Origin: Eubacterium sp.
GTDB lineage: Bacteria; Bacillota; Clostridia; Lachnospirales; Lachnospiraceae
Direction of reading: 5' to 3'
DNA length: 51,679 bases
Assembly: GCA_024690665.1 (NCBI GenBank)
Contig: JAILOU010000018.1
Location: 67,928-119,606, forward strand
A model generated the notes under the pieces. That model saw nothing but the letters and a program-made list of their open reading frames with translations. It ran no database searches and was not told the DNA's origin. Shown here in pieces: positions 26,082 to 35,289 of the stretch; position 1 is the stretch's first letter, and each line of letters starts with the position of its first letter. The position numbers and the translations under genes are program-made.

Positions 26082-27332
26082 CTACAGTACGCGTCGCACT
26101 GAAAGAATCGTTCTATATGTTGCGGATGTTCCGGATATGATTCCGGTCTTTGAATTCGATGCATGAACGATGCATCCATTTCCCATGTAGATTGCTACAT
26201 GTCCGCTATAACAGATTAAGTCGCCGGCTTTCGCATTCGCATAGCTGACTTCCTTTCCTGCTGAACGCTGTGCACTCGAAGTTCTCGGAAGCGAGATTCC
26301 AAAATGCTTATATACATACTGTGTAAATCCACTACAATCCGCTCCTGTATTCGGATCGGTTCCGCCCCAGACGTATTTATTACCAACAAATGAGAGCGCA
26401 TAGTTTACAACCGCAGATCCGCTTACACTTGAAGAGTAACCCGGATCGCTGCTTCCGGATGAGCTCGATGAACTCGATGAGCCTGACGAGCTTGAACTGC
26501 TCGAAGAGCTCGATGAACTTGACGAGCTTGAACTGCTTGATGAGCTTGAAGAACTTGATGCTTCTGCTGCTGCAGCTGCTGCCGCCTTTTCCTGTTCCGC
26601 CTTAATTACAGCATTCTGCTGTGAAATTGTTGATTTATACTTCGATGCAAGTTCCTTAGCCTCAGCAAGCTGCGTTGCAAAATCGCTAACCTGACCTTCT
26701 TTTTCCGCAATCATGGTGTTCAGGCTTTCTTCCTGTTCTTCATATTGCGCCTGCATCTCTTCTAATTCCGCCTTCTCGGATTCTACGCTTTCCTTCAAAG
26801 ACGCAACCTCGTTCTTCGTCTCCTGATATTCTTCTAGTAAGTCACGGTCATAATCATAGACGTCTGAATAATACTGAATCTTGTTCAGCACTTCTGCTAG
26901 TGACTGTGACTCTAAGATAGATGTCAGCAGTGAATTGTCACCGGATTCATACATAAACTGAATTCGTTTGGACATATCGTCATGCTGCGCATCTTCTTTT
27001 TCCTGTGCAGCAACAAGATCCTCTTTTACCTGCTCAAGTTCCTCATTCTTATCTGCAAGCTCATCCTTGAGCACGTCCATATCTACGAGCAGATTCACAA
27101 GCTCTGCATCGAGTGATTCAATCTCGCTTTGCAGTTCGCTTTGTTCCGACTCGATATCCGAGATATCATTCGTTACATCATCCAGACTATCCTGCGCATC
27201 ATCAATCTTATCTTGTGCCTCTGAGATTGCCGATGCCATTGCCGTGGTTCCCGACAATGGAGCCATTGCAAGTGCCGCAACGGCAACCGCCGAAACTATC
27301 TTATTTCTTGCCTTAACCTTTCTTCGCTTCAT
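26082..27332 (-). CDS. Secreted NlpC/P60 endopeptidase with coiled coil and Ser-rich linker
   Basis: 416 residues. Signal peptide (1-33); a long coiled coil (about 35-250) with regular heptads of Glu/Leu/Ser, resembling PcsB/CwlO proteins; a linker of about 45 residues that is almost all Ser; then the C40 peptidase domain (about 305-416) with catalytic Cys in NTGADCSGFTQYVYKHFG, His in CYSGHVAIYMGN and a third polar His in HASNSKTG. CwlO-like enzymes cut peptidoglycan cross-links during growth and are switched on by FtsEX, whose genes are about 6 kb upstream in this window. That link is inference. Confidence 0.9.
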   Translation of the reverse strand: MKRRKVKARNKIVSAVAVAALAMAPLSGTTAMASAISEAQDKIDDAQDSLDDVTNDISDIESEQSELQSEIESLDAELVNLLVDMDVLKDELADKNEELEQVKEDLVAAQEKEDAQHDDMSKRIQFMYESGDNSLLTSILESQSLAEVLNKIQYYSDVYDYDRDLLEEYQETKNEVASLKESVESEKAELEEMQAQYEEQEESLNTMIAEKEGQVSDFATQLAEAKELASKYKSTISQQNAVIKAEQEKAAAAAAAEASSSSSSSSSSSSSSSSSSSSSSSSSGSSSSSSSSGSSDPGYSSSVSGSAVVNYALSFVGNKYVWGGTDPNTGADCSGFTQYVYKHFGISLPRTSSAQRSAGKEVSYANAKAGDLICYSGHVAIYMGNGCIVHASNSKTGIISGTSATYRTILSVRRVL

Positions 27333-27350
27333 TCTTAACCCTTTCCTTAC

Positions 27351-28373
27351 CTAGGCTTTTCCGAATCCGCAGTTCGGGAATGTACATTCCTCGCAACCCA
27401 GACACAGTCCGCCATGTCCGTATTTTGCCAGTTCCTCCTGATCTAAAATCTCACCCGCCATCACTCTTGGCAGTACCAAATCAAAAATTGTTCTGGCTGC
27501 GTACATTACGCATCCCGGAAGTCCCATAATCGGAATACTTCCCTTGTAATAAGAAAGCAGGAACATTGCTCCCGGAAGAACCGGTGCACCATATGAGATA
27601 ATCTCAGCTCCTGTTCCTTTAATTGCACTTGGAGTAGTATCATCAGGATCTACGCTCATTCCACCTGTACAGACAATCATGTCTGCTCCCTGATCAATCC
27701 ACTTCAAGATCTCTTTCGTAATCTCTTCTTGCTTGTCATCCATAATTGACTGGCCAAGTACTTCTACATCATACTCTCCAAGTTTCTTTCGAATGACCGG
27801 TCCAAATTTATCCTCAATGCGTCCTTTGAACACTTCGCTACCCGTCGTAATGATAGCAGCCTTTTTATGACCAAATGGTAAAAGCTCCATCAGCGGTTCA
27901 TCTCCAACCGCCTGCTGCGCTCTTCGCATCTTCTCTTCTTCTATTACAAGCGGAATAATTCTGGTGCCTGCCAGCTTATCCCCCTTCTTAACCGGGAAAT
28001 TGCCATGGCGCGATGCAATCATCATCTCGCCGATCATATTAAGCTTCATAAGGCGCTCGGTATCTACTTTAAACAGTCCGTCGATTCCCGCCTTAATCTC
28101 AATCTTGCCTTCCTTCGTCTCTGACGGTACAAGATTGTCATTCTTACACATCCCGTATAAGATCTCTGCCGCTTCATCTTCATGCAGCATTCCCTCTTGC
28201 TTTTCCCAAACATAAAGATGTTCCTTCCCAATGGAAAGCAATACCGGAATATCTTCTTCGGTTACAACATGTCCCTTACGGAACACTGCGTCTTTTGTTA
28301 CACCCGGAATAATCTGCGTTAAATCATGGCATAATACATGGCCTACCGCATCTTCTGTATTAATCAGTTTCAT
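27351..28373 (-). CDS. Molybdopterin-binding domain protein (MoaB/MoeA-like)
   Basis: 340 residues. The MoCF-binding fold occupies about 170-310 (ITTGSEVFKGRIEDKFGPV, CTGGMSVDPDDTTPSAIKG, PGAMFLLSYYKGSIPIMGLPG). The first 165 residues are a separate SAF/MoeA-like region. The tail has a Cys cluster (GLCLGCEECTFPNCGFGKA) that may bind a metal. Proteins of this type occur in Clostridia with selenium-dependent molybdenum hydroxylases, but none is present here. Its own promoter (28450-28478) and a 5' hairpin precede it. It appears to head the run with NlpC/P60, yqeY, PrsA-like and map genes. Confidence 0.85.
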   Translation of the reverse strand: MKLINTEDAVGHVLCHDLTQIIPGVTKDAVFRKGHVVTEEDIPVLLSIGKEHLYVWEKQEGMLHEDEAAEILYGMCKNDNLVPSETKEGKIEIKAGIDGLFKVDTERLMKLNMIGEMMIASRHGNFPVKKGDKLAGTRIIPLVIEEEKMRRAQQAVGDEPLMELLPFGHKKAAIITTGSEVFKGRIEDKFGPVIRKKLGEYDVEVLGQSIMDDKQEEITKEILKWIDQGADMIVCTGGMSVDPDDTTPSAIKGTGAEIISYGAPVLPGAMFLLSYYKGSIPIMGLPGCVMYAARTIFDLVLPRVMAGEILDQEELAKYGHGGLCLGCEECTFPNCGFGKA

Positions 28374-28402
28374 CTTGTCATTCTCCTTAAAAACCTTTTC
28401 CC

Positions 28403-28435
28403 TAACGCCAAAAACTACCCACCAATGTGGCGCTA
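28403..28435 (-). promoter_or_regulatory. 5' UTR hairpin before the molybdopterin-binding gene
   Basis: In the leader of about 70 bases, TAGCGCCA (28428-28435) pairs with TGGCGTTA (28403-28410), an 8-bp stem enclosing a second potential hairpin (CCA-CATT-TGG). It is too short for a known molybdenum-cofactor riboswitch. It ends 15 bases from the ribosome site. Confidence 0.35.
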
Positions 28436-28449
28436 ACCATACTCATGCC

Positions 28450-28478
28450 ATTATACAATAATTCATTCAATAATTAAA
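28450..28478 (-). promoter_or_regulatory. Promoter of the molybdopterin-binding gene
   Basis: TTTAAT (28473-28478), 17-bp spacer, TATAAT (28450-28455) on the minus strand. The -35 overlaps the tail of the veg terminator. Confidence 0.6.
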
Positions 28479-28514
28479 GCCCTCTGCCAAACAGATTTGT
28501 CTGACAGACGGCTT
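28476..28514 (-). terminator. Terminator after veg
   Basis: A long, slightly irregular stem (GCC/GGC, TCTG/CAGA, ACA/TGT; loop AATC), then TTTAATTATT on the minus strand. Confidence 0.7.
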
Positions 28515-28524
28515 GTCGTTCACA

Positions 28525-28767
28525 CTAGCAAAGCTTCATTCGAATCTCTTTGGTAATGATATCTGTATAACTAAAGGATAATAACTGCGGCGGATTTGCA
28601 TTTCTGCGATTCTCAATAAGAATTGTAAATACGCTTGGATATGCATTCTGAAGAACGCCTTCTTGAATCTCGATGCGATTTCTTCCGCGATCCTGTTTAA
28701 TCATTACTTTGCTCCCTAACTGTGATCGTACCGATTCACGCACTCTGCAAAAATCAGAATTAGACAT
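28525..28767 (-). CDS. veg: Veg family protein
   Basis: 80 residues, the full length of this small beta-barrel family. The signatures match B. subtilis Veg: IKQDRGRNRIEIQEGVL and AYPSVFTI, then LLSFSYTDIITKEI. In B. subtilis, Veg is abundant and stimulates biofilm gene expression. It sits alone with its own promoter and terminator. Confidence 0.85.
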   Translation of the reverse strand: MSNSDFCRVRESVRSQLGSKVMIKQDRGRNRIEIQEGVLQNAYPSVFTILIENRRNANPPQLLSFSYTDIITKEIRMKLC

Positions 28768-28808
28768 ATTATATACCCCACTCTCTTACTTTTATGAATT
28801 CTGTATAT

Positions 28809-28837
28809 ATGGTACCACTTTTATGCACTTAAGTCAA
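28809..28837 (-). promoter_or_regulatory. Promoter of veg
   Basis: Minus-strand TTGACT (28832-28837), 17-bp spacer, TACCAT (28809-28814). Confidence 0.6.
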
Positions 28838-29022
28838 CAGTTAGTTAAGGCGAATCACAACATTTCGTCTTGCTTGCATTTTCATTCCCACTATATCTTG
28901 TAAATCAGGATACACTCATAGCTTTCGCCTGCCACCGAAGTTAAGTGCGCTTGTTCGTCTCCTTTTTTTCTATTTCAAAGTATGCTAAACTATAACAAAA
29001 TATAAAACAAAGAGGTTAGTTT

Positions 29023-29757
29023 ATGATTAGAACATTCTTCGGATTCTTATTTGCAATCCTGTTCTTAGTCCTGGCAATTCCCGTATTATTCATCGAATGG
29101 CTACGTGCCAAACATAATCAGGAAGCCTCCGATCTACGGTGCCTGCACTTTGTCCAATGGGCATTTCGCTGCATCCTTAAGATCTGCGGTGTAAAGCAAA
29201 ACATCATTGGCAAGGAACACATCCCTACCGATGAGGCTGTCTTATTCGTCGGTAACCACAGAAGCTGGTTCGACATCCTGATTACATATTCTCACATGAA
29301 GATGCGGACTGGCTACGTTGCAAAAGACTCCATCGAAAGCGTCCCGCTTCTTAAGAACTGGATGTACCGTCTGTACTGCCTGTTCATGAGCCGCGACGAT
29401 ATGAAAGCAGCGCTCCGCTGCATCTTAAAAGGTGTCGACCATCTAAAGCATGGTATTAGCATCTTTATCTTCCCGGAGGGAACCCGTGGCAAGGAAGGTG
29501 ATCCAATCTTACTTCCGTTCCACGAAGGCAGTTTTAAGATGGCAGAAAAAGCCAAGTGCAAGATTGTCCCTGTCGCCATCACCGGCACCCGTGAAATCTT
29601 TGAGGCACATCTGCCTTATGTAAAACCTTGTCGCGTTACCGTTGAATACGGTGAGCCAATTGACCTTGGTGAACTTGATAAGGATACCAAAAAGCATCTT
29701 GGTGTATACATGCACGGCATTGTAGAAGAGATGCTCATCAAAAATCAAAACTCATAA
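29023..29757 (+). CDS. plsC: 1-acyl-sn-glycerol-3-phosphate acyltransferase (PlsC)
   Basis: 244 residues. It adds the second acyl chain to lysophosphatidic acid in phospholipid synthesis. There is an N-terminal membrane helix (1-22). The catalytic block NHRSWFD (H-x4-D, about 86-92) and the substrate motif FPEGTRGKEG (about 154-163) are intact, followed by CKIVPVAITGT. The gene stands alone on the plus strand among minus-strand genes and shares a terminator with prfB. Confidence 0.94.
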   Translation: MIRTFFGFLFAILFLVLAIPVLFIEWLRAKHNQEASDLRCLHFVQWAFRCILKICGVKQNIIGKEHIPTDEAVLFVGNHRSWFDILITYSHMKMRTGYVAKDSIESVPLLKNWMYRLYCLFMSRDDMKAALRCILKGVDHLKHGISIFIFPEGTRGKEGDPILLPFHEGSFKMAEKAKCKIVPVAITGTREIFEAHLPYVKPCRVTVEYGEPIDLGELDKDTKKHLGVYMHGIVEEMLIKNQNS

Positions 29758-29793
29758 AAAATGCGTACCGTTTTGTAGCGGTACGCATTTTTT
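29756..29793. terminator. Bidirectional terminator between plsC and prfB
   Basis: TGCGTACCG (29762-29770) pairs perfectly with 29779-29787, flanked by A6 and T7 runs, so it works from both sides. Confidence 0.93.
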
Positions 29794-29798
29794 CTTCT

Positions 29799-30897
29799 TT
29801 ATGATTGCGCCAAAAACACATTGATAAACAAATCAAGATCTCCATCCAGCACGGCCTGCGCATTCGTATTTTGCGCATTCGTCCTGTGATCTTTCACCAT
29901 CGTATACGGTTGCAGTACATATGAGCGAATCTGGTTACCCCAGCCAATCTCAGTAACTTCACCGCGAATTTCCTGTGCTTCCTGCGCTTTTTTCTCCTGC
30001 TCAAGAAGATACAACTTCGCCTTTAACATCTGCATCGCCTTATCTTTATTCATATGTTGCGAACGTTCATTTTGACATTGTACCACGATTCCGGTTGGAA
30101 GATGTGTGATTCGAATTGCCGAAGAAGTCTTATTAATATGCTGACCACCGGCGCCGCTTGAACGATACGTGTCCACACGAATCTCATCATCCTTAATCTC
30201 AATATCAATCTCTTCTTCAATATCCGGCATGACATCACAAGACACAAACGAAGTCTGTCTCTTGCCGGCCGCATTAAACGGCGAGATACGCACAAGTCTG
30301 TGCACACCCTTTTCCGACTTTAAGTAGCCATAAGCATTGGTGCCGGCCACTTCAAATGTAATCGACTTAATCCCGGCCTCATCGCCGTCAAGATAATCGA
30401 GCACTGTAACGGCAAATCCTTTATCCTGCGCCCATCTGGTGTACATACGATACAGCATACTCGCCCAGTCGCACGACTCCGTTCCTCCTGCGCCCGCATG
30501 AAGAGATACGATTGCATTACTCTTGTCATACTCTCCGCTAAGGAGCGTCTTGATGCGAATGCTTTCGATTGTCTTTTCAAGACCTTCTAATTCCTCGGCA
30601 ATCTCCGGAATCAGACTCTCGTCTTCCTCCTCATAGCCCATCTCAATCAAGGTCTCGATGTCTTCATACGAAGTCTCGATCTTGTCGAACGTTTCAATAT
30701 CGTCTTTTAAATCTTTTAACTCTTTTGACTGTGTCTGCGCTTTGTTCGCATCCTCCCAAAAGTCGGGAGCTTCCATCAGTCGTTCTAATTCTTCAACCCG
30801 CTCTTTCTTAGACGCAAGGTCAAAGTGCATCCCTCAAATCATTACATGGTTGTAACAGTGCCTGAAGGCGTGTCTTGAATTCATCAAGCTGAACCAT
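29799..30897 (-). CDS. prfB: Peptide chain release factor 2, with programmed +1 frameshift
   Basis: RF2 ends translation at UGA and UAA. The gene is made of two frames. Frame 0 starts with ATG at 30897 (MVQLDEFKTRLQALLQ, ribosome site AGAGGTGA) and reads 25 codons to an in-frame TGA at 30822-30820. The sequence just before it (AGGGATGCA CTT TGA C) is the classic recoding site: an internal Shine-Dalgarno-like AGGGA and the slippery CTT TGA C. A +1 shift continues as DLASKKER to 29799, giving 365 residues. The SPF anticodon loop (VRISPFNAAGKRQ) and GGQ loop (SSGAGGQHINKT) are intact. It follows ctpA by 30 bp. Confidence 0.95.
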
Positions 30898-30927
30898 TTA
30901 ATCACCTCTTTCCATAGGTTTGTCAGA

Positions 30928-32319
30928 TTACTCTGATAATTCTTTTTCAAGAACCTTGATTGCCTTGGCAACCTGGTTGTCCTTGGTATATTCGTATTCA
31001 TCTTCGCTTCCGGTATATTCATACTCAAGCTCGATGTCCGGCGTAATGCCCTTTTCATGAATGCATTCACCGCTCGGCGTGTAATAGGTAGCAGTCGTAA
31101 GTTTAATAGCGCTGCCATCTGTAAATGGAAGAATCGTCTGCACAATTCCCTTTCCGTAGGTTGTCGTTCCAATCAAAGTACCATAGTCGAAATCGCGAAT
31201 CGCACCTGCGAAGATCTCAGAAGCACTGGCGCTCGAACCATTTACCAAAACGGCAATTGGCATATCCAGATAATTCTCCGCATCCGAAGTATAATCTGTT
31301 CTCTCGCCATCCTTATCTTCTGTATAGACCACGGTTCCTTCCGGCAGAATCTCATCTAAGATTTCCGTAACTGAAGTGATGACGCCGCCCGGATTCGAAC
31401 GCACATCAAAAACAACAGCCTTCGCGCCCTTCTTTTTAATCTTCGCCATCTCTTCTTCATATTGCTCCGTTGTAACGGAAGTAAATTCAGAAATTGTTAC
31501 CAGCGCAATGTCATCCGTCAGCATCTCACTTGATACGCTGACTTCTTCCACCTCTTTACGTTCAACTTCAACCTCCATCTCCTCGCCATCACGATAGATG
31601 ACAAGCTCAACGGTAGTGCCTTCCTCGCCTCTAACATACTGTACAAAATCACTAAGGTCATTGCTGGTGGCTTTATGTCCATTGGCGCTCTTAATGATAT
31701 CGCCAACCTTAAGACCGGCATCTTCTGCACCGGAATCTTCATAGATCTTGACTATGCTTACCTGCTTTGTCGTCGCATCCTGCTGCAGCGCAGCTCCGAT
31801 TCCATAAAAGGTTCCGCTGGTCGTCTCCTGCAGTTCCTCATACTCTTCTGCGGTGTAGTAACGCGTGTAGGTATCTCCGGACCCCTCAAACAATCCGGCA
31901 AATAAGCCTTCCTGCAGATCATCCACATCCAAATCTTGGTAATAGTACTGATTGAGGTACTTATACAGTACTTCCAGTTTTTGCTGCGTTGCACTATCAA
32001 GCAGAGTCGACACAGACGCTGAGCTGTCTGATGACGCACTCTCATCAGCAGAAGAGGTCGTCTCAGCTACCTGAAACGGCCCCACTCCTGCCTTTTTCAT
32101 AACCACAAGACCACTTAGCATGGACGCTGCAATCGCGATTACGATTCCCAGCATAATTCCCTGCATAAAGCCGATCTTTCTCATTGATTTACCGACCATC
32201 TCGCGGACAGCCAGTTCCTCCGCATCGGGGCCTTGCTCTTCTTCCACTTTTGTAAGAGAAGTTTCAACTTCGCTCTCCGGTGCTTTTTCTATTTCTTCAT
32301 CTTTTTTATGCTTAAACAT
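30928..32319 (-). CDS. Carboxy-terminal processing protease CtpA (S41)
   Basis: 463 residues. A cytoplasmic acidic N-terminus precedes one transmembrane helix (about 50-75). A PDZ domain (about 155-235; IYEDSGAEDAGLKVGDIIKS) comes next, then the S41 peptidase core (about 250-420) with catalytic Ser in VNGSSASASEIFAGAI and Lys in TYGKGIVQ. Secreted-side Ctp proteases trim cell-envelope proteins. In many Firmicutes ctpA lies next to ftsEX, as here (3-bp gap to ftsX). The prfB gene follows. Confidence 0.92.
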   Translation of the reverse strand: MFKHKKDEEIEKAPESEVETSLTKVEEEQGPDAEELAVREMVGKSMRKIGFMQGIMLGIVIAIAASMLSGLVVMKKAGVGPFQVAETTSSADESASSDSSASVSTLLDSATQQKLEVLYKYLNQYYYQDLDVDDLQEGLFAGLFEGSGDTYTRYYTAEEYEELQETTSGTFYGIGAALQQDATTKQVSIVKIYEDSGAEDAGLKVGDIIKSANGHKATSNDLSDFVQYVRGEEGTTVELVIYRDGEEMEVEVERKEVEEVSVSSEMLTDDIALVTISEFTSVTTEQYEEEMAKIKKKGAKAVVFDVRSNPGGVITSVTEILDEILPEGTVVYTEDKDGERTDYTSDAENYLDMPIAVLVNGSSASASEIFAGAIRDFDYGTLIGTTTYGKGIVQTILPFTDGSAIKLTTATYYTPSGECIHEKGITPDIELEYEYTGSEDEYEYTKDNQVAKAIKVLEKELSE

Positions 32320-32322
32320 GTG

Positions 32323-33231
32323 TTATACCCTTAAGTGCTTATGGATGGTCAGACGACTTCCCACAAATCCAATTCCTATTCCTAGTATCAGCCCCACCGG
32401 TACAAGCACGCTAAATACTGTATGCGCCGGTAAGAAATCCATAATCCCACTCAGGAAAGAAAACTTTCCAATAATATATGTAACCACTTTCTTATATAAT
32501 AAGAACAAAATCATAAGCGGAATAATCGAACCAACAATTCCAATCAAGATTCCCTCGAATAAGAACGGCGCTCTGACGAAGAAGTCCGTCGCACCAATCA
32601 GTTTCATAATTCCGATTTCTTCCTTTCGAACGGCAATACCAACCGTGACCGTATTACTAATCAGGAATATCGATACCGCCAAAAGAATGATGATAATCGC
32701 AATTGAGATATAGGCTATCAAAGCATTAAAATCTGTCAGCGTATGCGCCGCCATCTCAGACTGGTTAACCTCTCGCACTCCATCTAAGGACTCAAGATAA
32801 GTAACCAGCGACTCTTGCATGGATACATCATTTAAATAGATCTGGAAGTTCGCGTCATTGGCCAGAGGATTATCCTCTTCATACCCTTCTGCAAGTTCTT
32901 CCTTACCTTCAAAATACGTTTCCTTAAAGTCTTCCCACGCCTGCTCTGCAGAGATGTATTCATACTTCTCTACTTCGGCGCGCTTCGAAATTGCCTCTTC
33001 AATCGTGGCAATCTGATCATCGGTAATATCTTCTTCAAAGAATACCGTAACTGCTACGCCTTCTTCTGCTTTCTGCACAATCGACTGCATGTTCACAACA
33101 ATCGAATAAAAAAGGCCAAATAAGAAGATACAGGCCGCCATCGTTGCAATCGATGCAAGTGAGAACATCTTATTTCTCCAGATGTTCTTCGTACCTTGCT
33201 TTAACGAATAGATAAATGTACTAAATTTCAT
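32323..33231 (-). CDS. ftsX: Cell division protein FtsX
   Basis: 302 residues with the four-helix FtsX topology (about 22-48, then three C-terminal helices about 175-295) and an extracytoplasmic domain (about 50-170) between TM1 and TM2. FtsX carries the ATP-driven signal from FtsE to peptidoglycan hydrolases outside; both NlpC/P60 proteins in this window are possible targets (inference). Its ATG overlaps ftsE by 11 bases. Confidence 0.94.
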   Translation of the reverse strand: MKFSTFIYSLKQGTKNIWRNKMFSLASIATMAACIFLFGLFYSIVVNMQSIVQKAEEGVAVTVFFEEDITDDQIATIEEAISKRAEVEKYEYISAEQAWEDFKETYFEGKEELAEGYEEDNPLANDANFQIYLNDVSMQESLVTYLESLDGVREVNQSEMAAHTLTDFNALIAYISIAIIIILLAVSIFLISNTVTVGIAVRKEEIGIMKLIGATDFFVRAPFLFEGILIGIVGSIIPLMILFLLYKKVVTYIIGKFSFLSGIMDFLPAHTVFSVLVPVGLILGIGIGFVGSRLTIHKHLRV

Positions 33232-33907
33232 GACCGAAGACCTCCTGTCCGCTGTCAGACACTACTACGCCATTGCGCATAGAGATGACACGCTTTTTCA
33301 TAGCCTTCACGATTTCAAGATTATGTGTAACGACAAGAACCGTAGTTCCGCGCTTATTCACTTCCTCAAGAATCTTCATGATTTCCCACGCATTTCCCGC
33401 ATCCAGGTTACCGGTCGGCTCATCCGCAAGAAGAATCTTCGGATTATTCACGAGCGCCCGCGCAATTGCAACACGCTGCTGCTCACCACCGGAGAGCTGT
33501 TTTGGATTCGATTTATACTTTGCTGCAAGTCCAACCATGGAAAGCATCATCGGCACACGCTGTCTGATCTGTCTGGTTGGCGCAGAAATAACGCGCTGCG
33601 CAAACGCAACATTTTCATAAACATTGCGGTCACGCAGCAATCTGAAATCCTGAAATACAACGCCTATATTCCTTCGATATCTTGGTATCTGCTTTCTTCC
33701 TATTGCATTTAAATCTCTTCCGTTAATTAAGATCTTGCCGCTCGTTGGTTCAAGTTCCTTTAAAAGGAGCTTGATGAGCGTCGACTTGCCGGAACCACTA
33801 TCACCGACGACGAATACAAATTCGCCCGGTTTGATGTGTACATCAACATTATTCAGCGCTGGAACACCGGCAACATATTCCTTGCTGACACCTTCTAATT
33901 TGATCAT
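33221..33907 (-). CDS. ftsE: Cell division ATP-binding protein FtsE
   Basis: 228 residues, a complete ABC ATPase: Walker [10 protein letters not shown], signature [15 protein letters not shown], Walker [13 protein letters not shown], and switch His in VVTHNLEIV. Forms FtsEX with the overlapping next gene. A 21-bp gap separates it from the CdaR/PucR-type regulator upstream. Confidence 0.95.
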   Translation of the reverse strand: MIKLEGVSKEYVAGVPALNNVDVHIKPGEFVFVVGDSGSGKSTLIKLLLKELEPTSGKILINGRDLNAIGRKQIPRYRRNIGVVFQDFRLLRDRNVYENVAFAQRVISAPTRQIRQRVPMMLSMVGLAAKYKSNPKQLSGGEQQRVAIARALVNNPKILLADEPTGNLDAGNAWEIMKILEEVNKRGTTVLVVTHNLEIVKAMKKRVISMRNGVVVSDSGQEVFGHEI

Positions 33908-33928
33908 GACTGTCTCCCGTCTAATTGT

Positions 33929-35026
33929 CTAATAGTCTAATGACTCCATATACTTCATATACTTCACTACCATTAAAGCAATCTTAAATGTAATGGCATC
34001 CTCGAATACACGAAGGTCAAGACCCGTGCTCTTTTGCAGTTTGTCAAGACGATATACCAAAGTGTTTCTATGAATATAGAGCTGACGCGAAGTCTCCGAT
34101 ACATTCAGACTGTTCTCGAAGAACTTATTAATTGTCGTTAATGTCTCTTCGTCGAATTCGTCCGGTGACTTTCCGTCGAAGATTTCCTTAATAAACATCT
34201 TACACAGCGGAATCGGCAACTGATAAATCAAACGACCGATACCAAGTGCCTGGTATGCGATGATATTTTTCTCTTCAAAAAAGATCTTACCAACATCGAG
34301 CGCCATCTTCGCTTCCTTATAAGATCTGGAAACTTCCTTGATGTCGCCTACAACGGTACCGAATGCGATATGAATATCCTTATCCTTTTCTTCTCCGCGT
34401 CCCTTGAACAAAGAAATGATGCTGTCGGCATTCTTGTAGAGCTGCTCCATATCATCCTCATCCTGTACTTCCTTCACAAGGATAATATTCTTTTCATCAA
34501 CAGCCGTCGCAAAGTCTTTGGACTTTCCACCAAAGAGTGTACGAATCTTCTCAAGTTCATTGCCTTCTTTTTCTCTGTTGATTTCTATAATATACACAAC
34601 TCGTGAACATTCTGTGTCAATATGAAGTTTTTTTGCACGATTATAGATATCCACCAAAAGCAGGTTATCAAGAAGAAGGTTCTTAATAAAGTTATCCTTA
34701 TTAAATCTTTCCTTATAAGCAACAAGCAGATTCTGAATCTGGAAACAGGCAATCTTGCCAATCATATATCCATCATCTGATTCATTCTTAGCCAAGAGCA
34801 CATATTCAAGCTGATGATCATCGAACACTTTAAAGAACAAACAGCCTGATACCGTCTGTGAATCTGCCGGTGACTGGCTGAACTCTAATGCAGCACCCGA
34901 ATACTGTTCTGCTTCTGCAAATGTCGTCGCCAAAATCTTTCCATCTAAGTCTATTACGCACAAATCGATTCGTGCAATCCCCTTTAAACCATCTAACGTG
35001 TTCTGAAGTATCTGATTTGATATCAT
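33929..35026 (-). CDS. CdaR/PucR-type transcriptional regulator
   Basis: The frame is open from 35104, but the ATG at 35026 has GGAGG eight bases upstream, so I use it (365 residues). The N-terminal part is a sensor resembling sugar-diacid or GAF-like domains, with IARIDLCVIDLDGKILATT near the start. The C-terminal 60 residues are the PucR-type helix-turn-helix (NVSETSRQLYIHRNTLVYRL, then KSTGLDLRVFEDAITFKIAL). The ligand is unknown. It heads the run to ftsE. A TATAAT lies upstream at 35063-35068. Confidence 0.85.
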   Translation of the reverse strand: MISNQILQNTLDGLKGIARIDLCVIDLDGKILATTFAEAEQYSGAALEFSQSPADSQTVSGCLFFKVFDDHQLEYVLLAKNESDDGYMIGKIACFQIQNLLVAYKERFNKDNFIKNLLLDNLLLVDIYNRAKKLHIDTECSRVVYIIEINREKEGNELEKIRTLFGGKSKDFATAVDEKNIILVKEVQDEDDMEQLYKNADSIISLFKGRGEEKDKDIHIAFGTVVGDIKEVSRSYKEAKMALDVGKIFFEEKNIIAYQALGIGRLIYQLPIPLCKMFIKEIFDGKSPDEFDEETLTTINKFFENSLNVSETSRQLYIHRNTLVYRLDKLQKSTGLDLRVFEDAITFKIALMVVKYMKYMESLDY

Positions 35027-35062
35027 TGAACGTTCCTCCGTACTTCCTTCTCGCCCTTCCTC

Positions 35063-35068
35063 ATTATA
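35063..35068 (-). promoter_or_regulatory. -10 element of the CdaR-ftsE run
   Basis: Minus-strand TATAAT followed by GGAGG and the ATG at 35026. No good -35 is visible. Confidence 0.4.
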
Positions 35069-35289
35069 AAACGGGCTTTTTTCTCTGAAATATACAACTT
35101 TCACAAAAACTGAAAGCCATTTTAAACATTATGTCTACTTCTTTTTCCTATTCTAATGCAAAAACACGAAAAAATAAACCCTAAATACATAATTTTTTAT
35201 GCAAATTCTATGCCGGTAAATTTTCAGAATAGTTTTAAAATTCATAAAATGTTTTTACTGTTATTTTGTCAATACCATTTTCTGTTTTT

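Noticed and set aside
26968-27354. Plus-strand Ser-rich frame of 128 residues
   Set aside because: Complement of the coiled-coil coding region of the NlpC/P60 gene; shadow frame.
30820-30822. TGA in prfB read as selenocysteine or as a pseudogene
   Set aside because: Exact CTT TGA C context and upstream AGGGA match the known RF2 frameshift.
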